From NCBI RefSeq assembly GCF_035969385.1, contig NZ_JAYKKJ010000009.1, positions 109,022 to 173,021 of the forward strand: a stretch of DNA of 64,000 nt, given 5' to 3'. This DNA is from SELP01 sp035969385 (GTDB taxonomy: Bacteria > Pseudomonadota > Alphaproteobacteria > Rhodobacterales > Rhodobacteraceae). How positions within the stretch are numbered: position 1 is the stretch's first letter; each line of letters opens with the position of its first letter. The notes under the pieces were generated by a model. The model was not told where the DNA came from. It searched no databases and was given only the letters and a program-made list of their open reading frames with translations. The position numbers and the translations under genes are program-made. Shown here piece by piece: positions 49,742 to 58,727 of this stretch.

Positions 49742-50730
49742 CAAAGCGCCCCGGTCTGAAGAAGGATCTGTTTCCAGACCGCGGTTTCGTCGAACAAGGT
49801 CCATTCCCGGCGCAGCTTGATCTGCCCGCCGATCAATTCGCCCCATTCCGCGTGGCTGATGCCCAGAAGATAGACCTCGGCCCCGGTGGGGCGGCCAAAG
49901 GCACCCCAGCCGCTATGCTTGCCATGCAGCGACCAGCGAAGCGCGGATCGGGGCGGCATGTTGGGATCGTCGCGGCCGATCTGGTGGTCGATCCGGAAGT
50001 CCGCATCGGGGAAGGCCGCCCGCAGTCCCATCCAGAACCCATCGGCGTCGGCCCAGCCGTGCCCGGTTTCGCCGCCGGGATAATGCAGCGTCGCGGCGCG
50101 GTCGTACTCTGCTTCGATCGCCGCCATATCCGCGCCCATGATCCGGGTCAGCAGCTCGGCATGGCGCTGCCCCCATGCGTTGTCATTGCCCCGGCCCTTA
50201 TAGGGCCCCGGTCTGTCGGTGGTTGGCGACAATGGCTTGACGCAGGCCTCGGCCCCGCCCTCGCGGGCGATCAGGTCGCGGGCATAGTCGGTGGGGTCCC
50301 AGCCGATCTGCCGGACAATCGCCGTCTGGTCGCGGATCAGCCATTCGTCGTCGATGGCGTTGTCCCTGGCATGGCAGTCGGCAAGGATGCGGTAGCGCAG
50401 TTTCTTGCCCGATGCCGCGCCATAGACCCCGTCGCGGGCATGGGTCGCGGTCGAGATGATGCGGTGCGACGACAGCATTCCGGTTTCGGGGGTGCCCGAC
50501 CAGATTACGTCCTCGCCCAGCAATTGCCGGTCGGGGAATTCGGCCAGCGTCGCCATGGTCGCGGCGATGACGCCCTGATTGCCAACGACAACGGACCCCG
50601 GTGACCGCACCACAATATCGGGCGCATAGTAATGGTGCAGCGTGGCGATGCCGCGGTCTTCCCAAATCTCCTTGGTGATCCCGATGATATAGTCGGGGAA
50701 GTCGGTGAATTTGGGGTCGAAACCCTTCAT
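49741..50730 (-). CDS. double SnoaL/NTF2-like domain protein (paralogue 1)
   Basis: This 329-aa protein has two SnoaL/NTF2-like cone-shaped domains. The first is about residues 10-150 (EIWEDRGIATLHHYYAPDIV, NQGVIAATMATLAEFPDRQL, DEWLIRDQTAIVRQIGWDP). The second is about 185-329 (ADMAAIEAEYDRAATLHYPG, FWMGLRAAFPDADFRIDHQI, GGQIKLRREWTLFDETAVWK). Such domains are isomerases, aldol cyclases, dehydratases or binding scaffolds. ATG 50730 overlaps the LacI stop as ATGA with GGATGG upstream. It is the most divergent of the four paralogues. Confidence 0.8.
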   Translation of the reverse strand: MKGFDPKFTDFPDYIIGITKEIWEDRGIATLHHYYAPDIVVRSPGSVVVGNQGVIAATMATLAEFPDRQLLGEDVIWSGTPETGMLSSHRIISTATHARDGVYGAASGKKLRYRILADCHARDNAIDDEWLIRDQTAIVRQIGWDPTDYARDLIAREGGAEACVKPLSPTTDRPGPYKGRGNDNAWGQRHAELLTRIMGADMAAIEAEYDRAATLHYPGGETGHGWADADGFWMGLRAAFPDADFRIDHQIGRDDPNMPPRSALRWSLHGKHSGWGAFGRPTGAEVYLLGISHAEWGELIGGQIKLRREWTLFDETAVWKQILLQTGAL

Positions 50731-51746
50731 GATGTCCATCCTTCGGGAATTCTGGCCGATCCGCGCAGGATCAGCTTGCCTTCGATTTCGATTTCCTGGG
50801 GCACTGTGTCGCCGCTTTCGATCTGTCCAAGGATCAGGTCGACCGTGCTGTCGACCATCCGGTTCACCGGTTGGCGCAGGGTGGTCAGGTCATAGGCCCC
50901 CCAACTGGCCAGTGGCACGTCATCGAAGCCCACGATGGAAATGTCCCGGCCCGGTGTCAGCCCGACCTCGCGCACCGCGTCGATGACCGCAAAGGCCATA
51001 TGGTCGTTGCCGACAAAGATTGCGTCGGGCCGGGTCTGACCCGACAGAAGCTGGGTGGCGCAGGATTTGGCGACCTCGCGTTTGTACATGCCATCGACAA
51101 GGGCAAAGGGCACCTGTCCGACCTCTTCCAGCGCCTCGAGGAACCCGGCCTGCCGGTCGCGACCTGTCGAACTGCCTTGCCAGCCCGCGATATGGGCGAT
51201 CCGTTCATGGCCGCCCGCCAGCAGGAATTCCGCAACCTTGCGTCCGCCCAGCCGGTTGGCCGAGGTCACGTTCGAAACGCCCACGTCGTTCTGGCTGCGG
51301 TTGAACAGCACCACCGGGATCCCCAGCGCCTGCGCCCGTTCGCTCAGGTCCGAACTCATCGACACCGAGGCGGCGATGATACCGTCCACCTGATAATCCA
51401 TCAGGTCCTGCATCACACCTTCGATCCCGTCGGTCGAATTGGGCGCGGTGAAGATCAGGATGTGATAGCCGCGCGCCTGAAGCGCGTTGGACAGAAGCTC
51501 CAGCGCGATCGGGTAGAACTGGTTTTCCAGATAGGCCACGACCAGCCCGATGATCCGGCTGCGGCCAGACACCATCGCGCGGGCAAGGACATTCGGGCGG
51601 TAGCCCAGCTCTTCCGCTGCCTTGCGGACCTTGGCCACCGTCTTGGCCGAGGCCGAGGCGCCGGGCGTGAAAACCCGGCTGACCGCCGATTGGCTGACGC
51701 CTGCGCGCGCGGCGACTTCCGCCGATGTGACCTTGCCTTGTGTCAT
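50727..51746 (-). CDS. LacI-family transcriptional regulator
   Basis: This 339-aa protein has a LacI helix-turn-helix (VTSAEVAARAGVSQSAVSRV) followed by hinge YRPNVLARAMVSGRS. A periplasmic-binding-protein-like sensor domain (70-330) shows IIGLVVAYLENQFYPIALEL and AIFVGNDHMAFAVIDAVREV. It lies inside the operon, linked by ATGA overlaps on both sides. Two LacI-type palindromes at 59801 and 59856 lie in the divergent promoter region, so it probably represses both arms, including its own gene, until a pathway metabolite binds. Confidence 0.92.
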   Translation of the reverse strand: MTQGKVTSAEVAARAGVSQSAVSRVFTPGASASAKTVAKVRKAAEELGYRPNVLARAMVSGRSRIIGLVVAYLENQFYPIALELLSNALQARGYHILIFTAPNSTDGIEGVMQDLMDYQVDGIIAASVSMSSDLSERAQALGIPVVLFNRSQNDVGVSNVTSANRLGGRKVAEFLLAGGHERIAHIAGWQGSSTGRDRQAGFLEALEEVGQVPFALVDGMYKREVAKSCATQLLSGQTRPDAIFVGNDHMAFAVIDAVREVGLTPGRDISIVGFDDVPLASWGAYDLTTLRQPVNRMVDSTVDLILGQIESGDTVPQEIEIEGKLILRGSARIPEGWTS

Positions 51747-52513
51747 CAGTCCGCCGTCCAACCCCCGTCAATCATCATCGCGCTGCCGGTCACCATGGCC
51801 GACGCGTCCGAGGCAAGATAAACCGCTGCGCCCATGATGTCCTCTACCTTCCCGACGCGGCCAAGCTTGATCTTGCTTTCGATCCAGGCGCGTTTGGCGG
51901 GGTCGTCGAATGTCGGGCGTGTCAGGTCTGTCAGGATGAAGGTGGGGCAGATGGTGTTGACGCGGATCTGGTGCGGGCCCCATTCGATGGCCATGGCCTT
52001 TGTCATCCCCTCGACCCCATGCTTGGACGCGCAATAGACCGCGCGGTCTTGTCCACCGACATGGCCCATCTGGCTTGAGATGCTGATCAGCGATCCGGGT
52101 TTGCCGCGGTCGATCAACCGGCGGGCGGCCGACTGGAAAAGGAAATAGGCCCCCCGCAGGTTGATCCCCATGGCCGCGTCGAAATCTTCGGGGGTCGTAT
52201 CCAACGCCGGCCCGTGCCGCGCCAAACCGGCGGCGTTCAACACCACGTCGAACGGCTCTGCCGCGGCAAGCGCCCCTTGCACCGATGTGACATCGGCCAG
52301 GTCAAGCGGCAGGACGGAAGACGCCCATCCCCGCGCGGCAAATGCCCCGGCTAGGTCGGTCAACGCCTCGACCCGGCGGGCGGCAAGGGTCACATCCGCC
52401 CCCGCCTCGGCCAGGGCCGTCGCGCAGGCCAGCCCAATGCCCGACGAGGCGCCCACAACAAGCGCGCGCTTACCGGTCAGCCGAAAGCTGGGCGTTGCCG
52501 GAAGTTCCATCAT
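51746..52513 (-). CDS. short-chain dehydrogenase/reductase
   Basis: This 255-aa SDR has cofactor motif VVGASSGIGLACA (TGxxxGxG type, with Arg-Arg after the second strand, AARRVEAL, hinting at NADP), NAAGLAR (NNAG motif), catalytic Ser in LISISSQMG and YxxxK in VYCASKHGVEGMTKAMA. It would oxidise or reduce a secondary alcohol/ketone of the pathway. The ATGATG start overlaps the upstream SnoaL-like stop by 4 bp, and its stop overlaps the lacI ATG. Confidence 0.9.
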   Translation of the reverse strand: MMELPATPSFRLTGKRALVVGASSGIGLACATALAEAGADVTLAARRVEALTDLAGAFAARGWASSVLPLDLADVTSVQGALAAAEPFDVVLNAAGLARHGPALDTTPEDFDAAMGINLRGAYFLFQSAARRLIDRGKPGSLISISSQMGHVGGQDRAVYCASKHGVEGMTKAMAIEWGPHQIRVNTICPTFILTDLTRPTFDDPAKRAWIESKIKLGRVGKVEDIMGAAVYLASDASAMVTGSAMMIDGGWTAD

Positions 52514-53562
52514 GACACCCCCACGGGGAAGGGCACCGCCCCCGGCACCCGTGCCTTGTTGAATTCCCGCAGCCGCGCGAAGACATCGACGCCAAGCTGT
52601 CGGTAGGCATCAAGAAGATCAACCAGCACCCAGTTTTCACGGATCCTGCGGTTTTCGATCCGCCAGAAATCGAGGCTGCGGAGCGTGATCCGCTTGCCGG
52701 ATGGTGCAATGCCCAGCCACCCGCCGTGCGACAGGGTCTGGCACATGTTCGGCCAGCCGGTCACGCCGACATAATCGTTGTCGCCAAAGAAATGGTGGGT
52801 CGTGCCTTCGGTGTGCCCTCCGCGATCCGGCATAGCGGTCAGAAATGGGATCTGGTGCCAGTTGCGGAACCCGGCGATACCCCGGCCGGTGCCGATGCCG
52901 GCCGGTCCATACCAGTTCATCTTATCAGACCAGAACCGGTCCATCTCCATCACCTCCGGTCCGCCCTGGGCGGGGTGCCGCGTCATGTGGCTGAGCATGT
53001 CGATGATATGGTCACAGCTTTTCTGGCTGAGGTCGGGGTCGCGCGGGGCCCGATGTATCCCGTCGCCGCTGGCCGGTGCGGGCACGCAGAACTCGCGGCC
53101 CAGGGATGGGGCGAGGGGCCAGGCATTGGCCTGCATCATCACCTCGGGGATGTCCCAGATCGCCTGATATTCGACGATCTTGCCATCCTTGATGCGGAAG
53201 AATTCGTGATACCGCATATGGGTAAGGTGCCCGGTCGGGGGTATATCAAGAAAGGGGGCCACGAAGGTCCCGATGAAATGCCCGCCACATCCGACCCAGT
53301 CGGCCCCGCCTTCGTCCTGACCCGCCTTGACGATCCAGTCGCGCCGTTCCACATCGGGCCAGGCGGCGCGCAGCACGTCCAGCGCCTGCGCCTTGAACGC
53401 CGCCCCGCCCACCATATCCCCGAACGGGTGGCACAGGCGGAACAGCGCATCAGAGGCGCAGATTGCGCCAAGCGTTTCGGAAATTGCGGCATCGTCCCAG
53501 TCGAACAGGGCGGCGCGCAGGGGCGCGATCATGTCCTTATTGGCTGTGTGCCGGTCGGTCAT
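52510..53562 (-). CDS. double SnoaL/NTF2-like domain protein (paralogue 2)
   Basis: This 350-aa protein has two SnoaL-like domains. The first (residues 15-150) shows LFRLCHPFGDMVGGAAFKAQ and HMRYHEFFRIKDGKIVEYQA. The second (190-335) shows FWSDKMNWYGPAGIGTGRGI and LRSLDFWRIENRRIRENWVL, then VDLLDAYRQLGVDVF. The layout matches paralogue 4 closely (HPFG, the YxxFYR strand, ENWVxxDLL), so they are likely duplicates with related substrates. It is tied by ATGA overlaps to the dehydrogenase before and the SDR after. Confidence 0.83.
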   Translation of the reverse strand: MTDRHTANKDMIAPLRAALFDWDDAAISETLGAICASDALFRLCHPFGDMVGGAAFKAQALDVLRAAWPDVERRDWIVKAGQDEGGADWVGCGGHFIGTFVAPFLDIPPTGHLTHMRYHEFFRIKDGKIVEYQAIWDIPEVMMQANAWPLAPSLGREFCVPAPASGDGIHRAPRDPDLSQKSCDHIIDMLSHMTRHPAQGGPEVMEMDRFWSDKMNWYGPAGIGTGRGIAGFRNWHQIPFLTAMPDRGGHTEGTTHHFFGDNDYVGVTGWPNMCQTLSHGGWLGIAPSGKRITLRSLDFWRIENRRIRENWVLVDLLDAYRQLGVDVFARLREFNKARVPGAVPFPVGVS

Positions 53563-54869
53563 TCGGCGGCGGCTCCGTAGGGGATGTTGCGCCCACCGTA
53601 GCGGCGGACCCGCAGGTTGCATTGTTCCGCGTGGCCGACAAAGCCTTCCAACATGCACAGGCGCGACCCGTATTCGCCGATCATTGCCGCGGCCTCGTCG
53701 GTGAGGACCTTTTGATAGCTGTGGGTCTTGAGGTATTTGCCGACCCACAGGCCGCCGGTATAGCGCCCCGCCTTCTTGGTCGGCAGGGTGTGGTTGGTGC
53801 CGATCACCTTGTCGCCGTTCGCAACGTTCGTGCGAGGACCAAGGAATAGGGCGCCATAGCAGGTCATATGTTCAAGGAACCAATCGTCCCGGTCGGTCAT
53901 TACCTGCACATGTTCGTAGGCCATGTCATTGGCGACCTGAAGCATCTCTTCATAGGTATCGCAGAGGATCACGTCGCCGTAGTCGGCCCAGCTGACCGAT
54001 GCGGTCCCGGCCGTCGGCAGGATGGTCAGAAGCCGTTCGCATTCGGTCATCGTATCCTCGGCCAGCTTGCGGCTGTTGGTGATCAGGCAGGCCGGGCTGT
54101 TGTAGCCGTGTTCGGCCTGCCCCAGAAGGTCGGTCGCGCACATTTCCGCATCGACGGTTTCATCGGCGATGACCATGGTTTCGGTCGGCCCGGCAAACAG
54201 GTCGATCCCGACGCGGCCAAACAACTGGCGCTTTGCTTCGGCGACAAAGGCATTGCCCGGCCCGACCAGAAGGTGCACCGGTTCGATCGTTTCCGTGCCG
54301 ATGGCCATCGCGCCCACCGCCTGAATCCCACCGAGGACATAAATCTCATCGGCGCCGCCCAGATGCATGGCGGCAATCACCGCCGGGTTCGGTTCGCCGT
54401 TGAACGGCGGGGTGCAGGCGATGATGCGCGGCACGCCCGCGACTTTGGCCGTGGCCACCGACATATGGGCCGACGCCACCATCGGGAACTTGCCCCCGGG
54501 AACATAGCAACCCACCGATTGCACCGGGATATTCTTGTGGCCCAGGATTACGCCCGGCAGGGTTTCGACCTCGATATCGGTCATGGACGCGCGCTGTGCA
54601 CGGGCGAAATTCGTCACCTGTTCCTGGGCGAATTTGATATCGGCCATGTCGCGCGGGCTGACCTTGGCGATGATCGCCTCGATCTCGGCCGCGCTCAGCC
54701 GATAGCTTTGGCGGTCGTAGCCGTCGAACTTGACCGCCAGTTCGTGCACGGCGGCGTCGCCGCGCGCCTCGATATCTCCTAGCGTCTGTTCGACGACCGC
54801 GCGGACCTTTGCATCGTCTTCGGCCTTTTCCGCCTCTGGCTTGCTGCGCTTGAGATATTCGATTGCCAT
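53559..54869 (-). CDS. histidinol dehydrogenase-family NAD alcohol dehydrogenase (HpsN-like)
   Basis: This 436-aa protein belongs to the HisD fold but lies outside a his operon. It resembles HpsN, which performs a four-electron oxidation of dihydroxypropanesulfonate to sulfolactate. Motifs are VQSVGCYVPGGKFPMVASAH, LLVGPGNAFVAEAKRQLFGR (NAD site), DLFAGPTETMVIAD, LLGQAEHGYNSPA with the zinc His, and GTNHTLPTKKAGRYTGGLWVG. No sulfolactate-processing genes (suyAB, hpsO/P) are nearby, so the alcohol oxidised may be another polar diol. AAGGA lies before ATG 54869. It is 4 bp from paralogue 3. Confidence 0.88.
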   Translation of the reverse strand: MAIEYLKRSKPEAEKAEDDAKVRAVVEQTLGDIEARGDAAVHELAVKFDGYDRQSYRLSAAEIEAIIAKVSPRDMADIKFAQEQVTNFARAQRASMTDIEVETLPGVILGHKNIPVQSVGCYVPGGKFPMVASAHMSVATAKVAGVPRIIACTPPFNGEPNPAVIAAMHLGGADEIYVLGGIQAVGAMAIGTETIEPVHLLVGPGNAFVAEAKRQLFGRVGIDLFAGPTETMVIADETVDAEMCATDLLGQAEHGYNSPACLITNSRKLAEDTMTECERLLTILPTAGTASVSWADYGDVILCDTYEEMLQVANDMAYEHVQVMTDRDDWFLEHMTCYGALFLGPRTNVANGDKVIGTNHTLPTKKAGRYTGGLWVGKYLKTHSYQKVLTDEAAAMIGEYGSRLCMLEGFVGHAEQCNLRVRRYGGRNIPYGAAAE

Positions 54870-54873
54870 GTTC

Positions 54874-55413
54874 TTATCCTTGTTCTTCGTCCGGACGCGG
54901 CGGGACGCGGTCCCCCCGGTCATATGCCTCCCAGCCGTGGCCGCCGAACACATCGACGCCCAGCTGGGCCAATACATGGGGGAAATCGACCATCACCCAG
55001 TTGTCGGTGATCTTCCCGTCCACGACCTTCCAGAAATCCATGTAGCGGATTTCGACCCGTTTTCCGGTGGGGGCGACGCCCATGAATTCGCCGGAATGCA
55101 CGGCCTCTTGCCTGCCAAAGGCCGCGGCCCATTCCCCCATGTAAAGCCGCGCCTCATCCACGCAGACCTTGTCGGAAAAGGCCGCCTGAAAGGGGCGCTG
55201 CCAATTGTCCTGAAACGCCTGCAGGCCCACCTTGGTGCCGCAGCCCTGATTGCCCATCCAGCGGAACCCATCGGCAAAGAACTTGCCGATATCGTCGATG
55301 CGGTGGTCGTTCAGCCCGTCCACCATCCCTTCGATCACGGCGCGGGTTTCGCCTGTCTTCGACAGGTCGGTGTCGCGGCTGAGGACCGCCTGTTCGGGGC
55401 GTGCACCGGTCAT
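54874..55413 (-). CDS. single SnoaL/NTF2-like domain protein (paralogue 3)
   Basis: This 179-aa protein has one SnoaL-like domain (GMVDGLNDHRIDDIGKFFAD near 30; GEFMGVAPTGKRVEIRYMDF; WKVVDGKITDNWVMVDFPHV; LAQLGVDVFGG). The FW-DGKI-NWVMVDxPxxLxQLGVDVF ending is nearly the same as in paralogue 2, placing them in one clade. ATG overlaps the permease stop (ATGA). It lies directly before the HpsN-like dehydrogenase, so a substrate-handling or dehydratase partnership is possible. Confidence 0.83.
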   Translation of the reverse strand: MTGARPEQAVLSRDTDLSKTGETRAVIEGMVDGLNDHRIDDIGKFFADGFRWMGNQGCGTKVGLQAFQDNWQRPFQAAFSDKVCVDEARLYMGEWAAAFGRQEAVHSGEFMGVAPTGKRVEIRYMDFWKVVDGKITDNWVMVDFPHVLAQLGVDVFGGHGWEAYDRGDRVPPRPDEEQG

Positions 55414-56291
55414 CCTTTCACCGCCCCGGCGGTCAGGCCGCTGACGATCTGGCGCTGGAAGAACATCACGAGGACGAACAGCGGCGCGGTGGCCGAGACA
55501 ACGGCGGCAACCGCGAACATCACGTTGCCTTCGGTATAGGTCGTGCCCAGGAAGGCGGCGATTTCGGGCACCATGGTGCGGTTGGATTCCGACAGCAGCA
55601 TCGAGGTCACGGCGAAGTCGTTGTAGGCCAGAAGGAAGCTGAACAGCCCGGTGGTGATGACCCCCGGCCACATCACCGGAACGATCACGTGGCGGAAGGC
55701 CTGAAACTGGGTGCAGCCGTCAACCTTGGCGCTTTCGTCCAGTTCCTTGGGGATGTTCTGAAAGAAGGAATGCAGCATCCACAGCGTGAACGGCTGGTTT
55801 ATGGCGACCAGAACGATGATCGTGGTTGGCAGGATGCCCCAGAGGTTCCATTCGAAGAACGGCAGAAGGTAGCCGGCGACAAGGGTGATCGGCGGCATCG
55901 CCCGAAAGATCAAGGCCGTGATCAGCAGCCAGAAGGTATAGCGATAGCCCGACCGCGACAGGGCATAACCGCCGAGCGTGCCGATGGTCAGCGAGGTGCA
56001 GACAACGAAGAAGCAGACGATGAAGGTATTGATCACCGCGCGCCAGAACTCTTCTTTCACCCATGCGCCGTAGTAGCCCGCCCCGGTTACCGGCGATCCA
56101 TAGGTGTCTTGGGTGTTCTTGCCGGTCAGCGCGTTGGTCCAATCCGCGATCGAGAAGAAATCAAGTTCGACCTTGAACGATCCCCACAGCGTCCAGACGA
56201 AAGGGAACGCGGCAAGAAGGAGCCACACAAGGACAAAGCCGTTGGTCGCGATCTTCAGGCCGGTCGGTGTGCGTCGTGCTTGGGAGGACAT
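55410..56291 (-). CDS. carbohydrate-type ABC transporter permease (MalG-like)
   Basis: This 293-aa inner-membrane protein has six predicted spans. The EAA motif for the ATPase is ELDESAKVDGCTQFQAFRHV (about residues 186-205). It belongs to the CUT1 type and pairs with the larger permease. ATG overlaps that gene's stop by 4 bp. Substrate is set mainly by the binding protein and is unknown. Confidence 0.92.
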   Translation of the reverse strand: MSSQARRTPTGLKIATNGFVLVWLLLAAFPFVWTLWGSFKVELDFFSIADWTNALTGKNTQDTYGSPVTGAGYYGAWVKEEFWRAVINTFIVCFFVVCTSLTIGTLGGYALSRSGYRYTFWLLITALIFRAMPPITLVAGYLLPFFEWNLWGILPTTIIVLVAINQPFTLWMLHSFFQNIPKELDESAKVDGCTQFQAFRHVIVPVMWPGVITTGLFSFLLAYNDFAVTSMLLSESNRTMVPEIAAFLGTTYTEGNVMFAVAAVVSATAPLFVLVMFFQRQIVSGLTAGAVKG

Positions 56292-57316
56292 CAGTGCTTG
56301 CTCCGGAAATCGCGCCAGGTCCGGACAAGGACAGGCGACAGGAGGATTGCGACGCCAAGGATCGTCATGACCGAGGTCGCGGAGGCGGCGGAGAGCTGGC
56401 GGGTTTCCCCGCTCAGATCGTTCAGGATCATCCAGCTTAGGGACTGTGCATGGGCCGAGGCGCTGAAGCCGACGATGGGTTCAAGCACCCGGAAATTGTC
56501 CATCAGCTGGATCAGGGCGACAAAGGTCACCAGCGGCATCAGGTGCGGGATCGTGACAAAGCGGACCTGCTGCCAGCGCGTGGAACCGTCGATCTGTGCC
56601 GCTTCCAACTGGTCCTGCGGCAGGGTCTGAAGCCCGGCGTAGAAGACGACAAAGGCAAAGGGCGCGGCGTGCCAGACGCCATAGACGATCAGCATGACCC
56701 AGGTCAGCCCGGTCGACGCCTTGAGTGACAGTGAAGGGTCATTGGCGATCCACTGGATCAATGACCCCAGCACGCCCCGGCTGTCGATCATCCAGAACAG
56801 GATCAGCGATCCGACGAGCGGCGTGACGATCATCGGCAGCAGCGAGAAGAAGATCACGATGCCCTTCAGGCGGGCGCTGACCCGGTTGACGGCAAGCGCG
56901 ATCATCAGGCCCAGCACAATCAAAAGCGGGGTGACGGTGAAGGTAAAGGTCAGCGTAAACGCCATTGCCCGGTAGAACGGCAGGTTGCCAAGCCGCTTGA
57001 AGAAGGCGCCAAGGCTATCCGTCGTATTCCAGGCCTCGGCCACTTCGGCAAAGGCAAGGTGACCGCGGTCAAGGAAGATATCAAGCCCGACGAACCGCCC
57101 AAGGGGCTGCGCTTCGCGCACGGCACGCGTGGCCTCTTGGTCGATGCTCGTTTCCTGGGTGCAGCCGAAGGGGCCGCAGCTTTCGACGGTGACGAGGACG
57201 GCCTCGTGCGGGGTATAGAGGGACTGGGTGACGACCGACACGATTGGCGCTGCGATGAACAGCAGCATGGCCAGACCGGTCGGCAGAAAGAACCAGAAGA
57301 AGGTGCGGTGTTTCAT
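56291..57316 (-). CDS. carbohydrate-type ABC transporter permease (MalF-like)
   Basis: This 341-aa partner permease has a first span FWFFLPTGLAMLLFIAAPIV, a periplasmic insert of about 75 residues holding two Cys (ESCGPFGCTQE), and the EAA motif QLEAAQIDGSTRWQQVRFVT followed by IPHLMP. The insert with a likely disulfide is unusual for the family. It lies 101 bp after the binding-protein gene, separated by a hairpin. Confidence 0.9.
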   Translation of the reverse strand: MKHRTFFWFFLPTGLAMLLFIAAPIVSVVTQSLYTPHEAVLVTVESCGPFGCTQETSIDQEATRAVREAQPLGRFVGLDIFLDRGHLAFAEVAEAWNTTDSLGAFFKRLGNLPFYRAMAFTLTFTFTVTPLLIVLGLMIALAVNRVSARLKGIVIFFSLLPMIVTPLVGSLILFWMIDSRGVLGSLIQWIANDPSLSLKASTGLTWVMLIVYGVWHAAPFAFVVFYAGLQTLPQDQLEAAQIDGSTRWQQVRFVTIPHLMPLVTFVALIQLMDNFRVLEPIVGFSASAHAQSLSWMILNDLSGETRQLSAASATSVMTILGVAILLSPVLVRTWRDFRSKH

Positions 57317-57380
57317 GGGCCTCGCCGTCGGGGATGGAGTGTCGTTCAGTCGTCAGGAAAGTGAGAGAGGGGGAGAGAGC

Positions 57381-57405
57381 GGGTGGAGGAGAGCCCCCTC
57401 CACCC
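57381..57405 (-). other. stem-loop between binding-protein and permease genes
   Basis: GGGTGGAGG and CCTCCACCC form a perfect 9-bp stem with a 7-nt loop, 12 bp after the binding-protein stop. Such hairpins commonly protect the mRNA of the binding protein and make it more abundant than the permeases. Confidence 0.65.
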
Positions 57406-57417
57406 GGAAAGGTAGGG

Positions 57418-58644
57418 CTACAGGTAGCCGGCTTCTTTCGCGGCCGCGATGTAGGCGGCTTCGACATCGGCAAGGGCTTGTTCGGCGCTTTCCTTGCCCT
57501 GCATGAAGTCGGACAGTTCGTTGCCGAGCGCCGTGTGCAGCAGCCCCATGTAGGGCAGCATCGGGTAGGGCTTGGTGCCCGCGTTCGCTGCGGCAAAGAC
57601 GCCGACGGCGGCCGGGGTCGGCTCGTAACCGTCGATCAGCCAGACCGCCTGGGTCCGGATGTCCTCGTCCTGCATGATGTCCGGGCGGATGCCGTTCATC
57701 ATGGCGATAAAGGTGGCCTCGGCCTCTTCGTCAGAGATGTTCTTGGCCACGGTCCAGCCATCCCACCACAGGGTCGATGCCGGGATTTCGCCGCCGCCGA
57801 CGGTCATCGGGCCGGCAATGGCAAAACCGTCGATCACCTCTTGCGGGACGCCTTCGGCGGTCACGAGGGTCGCGGCGCGGCTGCCCCACATGTTCATCAG
57901 CGCGACGTTGCCCGCCCGGTATTCGGCGTTGGTCGCGTTGCTGTCATGGGTCAGGAAGTCGGGGTTCATATACTCCGACAGCGCCTTCATCATGTTGAGC
58001 GTGTTCACACCCGCCTCGGTGTTGATGTTCGGCTCGGCGCTGCCCGGCTTGAAGAATTCGCCACCGTAGCCAAGGAACATGTTGTTGAATTCCTGGGCAA
58101 GGTTCCAACCAGAGGCATAGGCCCCGCCGACCGGGTTTTCCATGATCCCCTGCGACCGGATCATTTCCGCCGCGGCAAGCATCTCTTCATAGGTGGTGGG
58201 GGGTTCCACGCCGATCTGTTCCAGAACGTCGGACCGGTACACAAGGTGCTGGGCGTTGGCCATGAAGGCCACGGCCATGATCTTGCCGTCGATGGTGATC
58301 AGCTGGTTCTGCTTAAGCGCGCCACCGTGGGCCGCAACGAGGTCATCCAGCGGGCGGATCACGTCTTCGTTCATCAGCGCCACGATGGAAGAGTTCGCGA
58401 TGATCGCCGAAGTGTATTCGGCCGGGTTGCCCTGCATACCGGGCACGTTCAGGGTCTGGTGTTCCGATGTCAGGTTGGTGGACACTTCGGCACCCGCGCA
58501 TTCCTGCGCGCCCGCGCCAACGGTTTGGATGGCGGGGAATTCGTTGCCGATCACGTTGACGCGGGCGTTGATTTCGCACGCGGTTGCGCTTGTCGCGGCC
58601 AGAACAGCGAATGCGCTGGCAGTGGTCAGTTGTTTCAGAAACAC
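57418..58644 (-). CDS. ABC transporter substrate-binding protein (family 1, CUT1 type)
   Basis: This 408-aa periplasmic protein has a signal peptide (LKQLTTASAFAVLAATSATA). The bilobal family 1 pattern includes DDLVAAHGGALKQNQLITID, GKIMAVAFMANAQHLVYRSD, TTYEEMLAAAEMI and ALMNMWGSRAATLV. Aromatic residues around STLWWDGWTVAKN are probably at the binding site. AGGGAG precedes the ATG. It defines the imported substrate, which I cannot name; sugars, polyols and sugar acids are usual, but zwitterionic compounds occur. Confidence 0.88.
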   Translation of the reverse strand: MFLKQLTTASAFAVLAATSATACEINARVNVIGNEFPAIQTVGAGAQECAGAEVSTNLTSEHQTLNVPGMQGNPAEYTSAIIANSSIVALMNEDVIRPLDDLVAAHGGALKQNQLITIDGKIMAVAFMANAQHLVYRSDVLEQIGVEPPTTYEEMLAAAEMIRSQGIMENPVGGAYASGWNLAQEFNNMFLGYGGEFFKPGSAEPNINTEAGVNTLNMMKALSEYMNPDFLTHDSNATNAEYRAGNVALMNMWGSRAATLVTAEGVPQEVIDGFAIAGPMTVGGGEIPASTLWWDGWTVAKNISDEEAEATFIAMMNGIRPDIMQDEDIRTQAVWLIDGYEPTPAAVGVFAAANAGTKPYPMLPYMGLLHTALGNELSDFMQGKESAEQALADVEAAYIAAAKEAGYL

Positions 58645-58699
58645 ATTTTGGCTCCCTGTTTCAGAATTGTGATGCGCCTGTCTTTCGCATCGTTTCTTG

Positions 58700-58719
58700 C
58701 CCCGCCGGATGTGTCGGGG
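58700..58719 (-). other. short stem-loop between ATPase and binding-protein genes
   Basis: CCCCG and CGGGG pair around a 10-nt loop, within an 83-bp gap that also holds GATGCG-N9-CGCATC (58672-58692). The second repeat may be a further regulator site. Both are modest matches. Confidence 0.35.
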
Positions 58720-58727
58720 TGGTCTGA

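Noticed and set aside
53559..54869. True histidinol dehydrogenase of histidine synthesis
   Set aside because: No his genes are near, and the sequence and context fit the HpsN-like branch.
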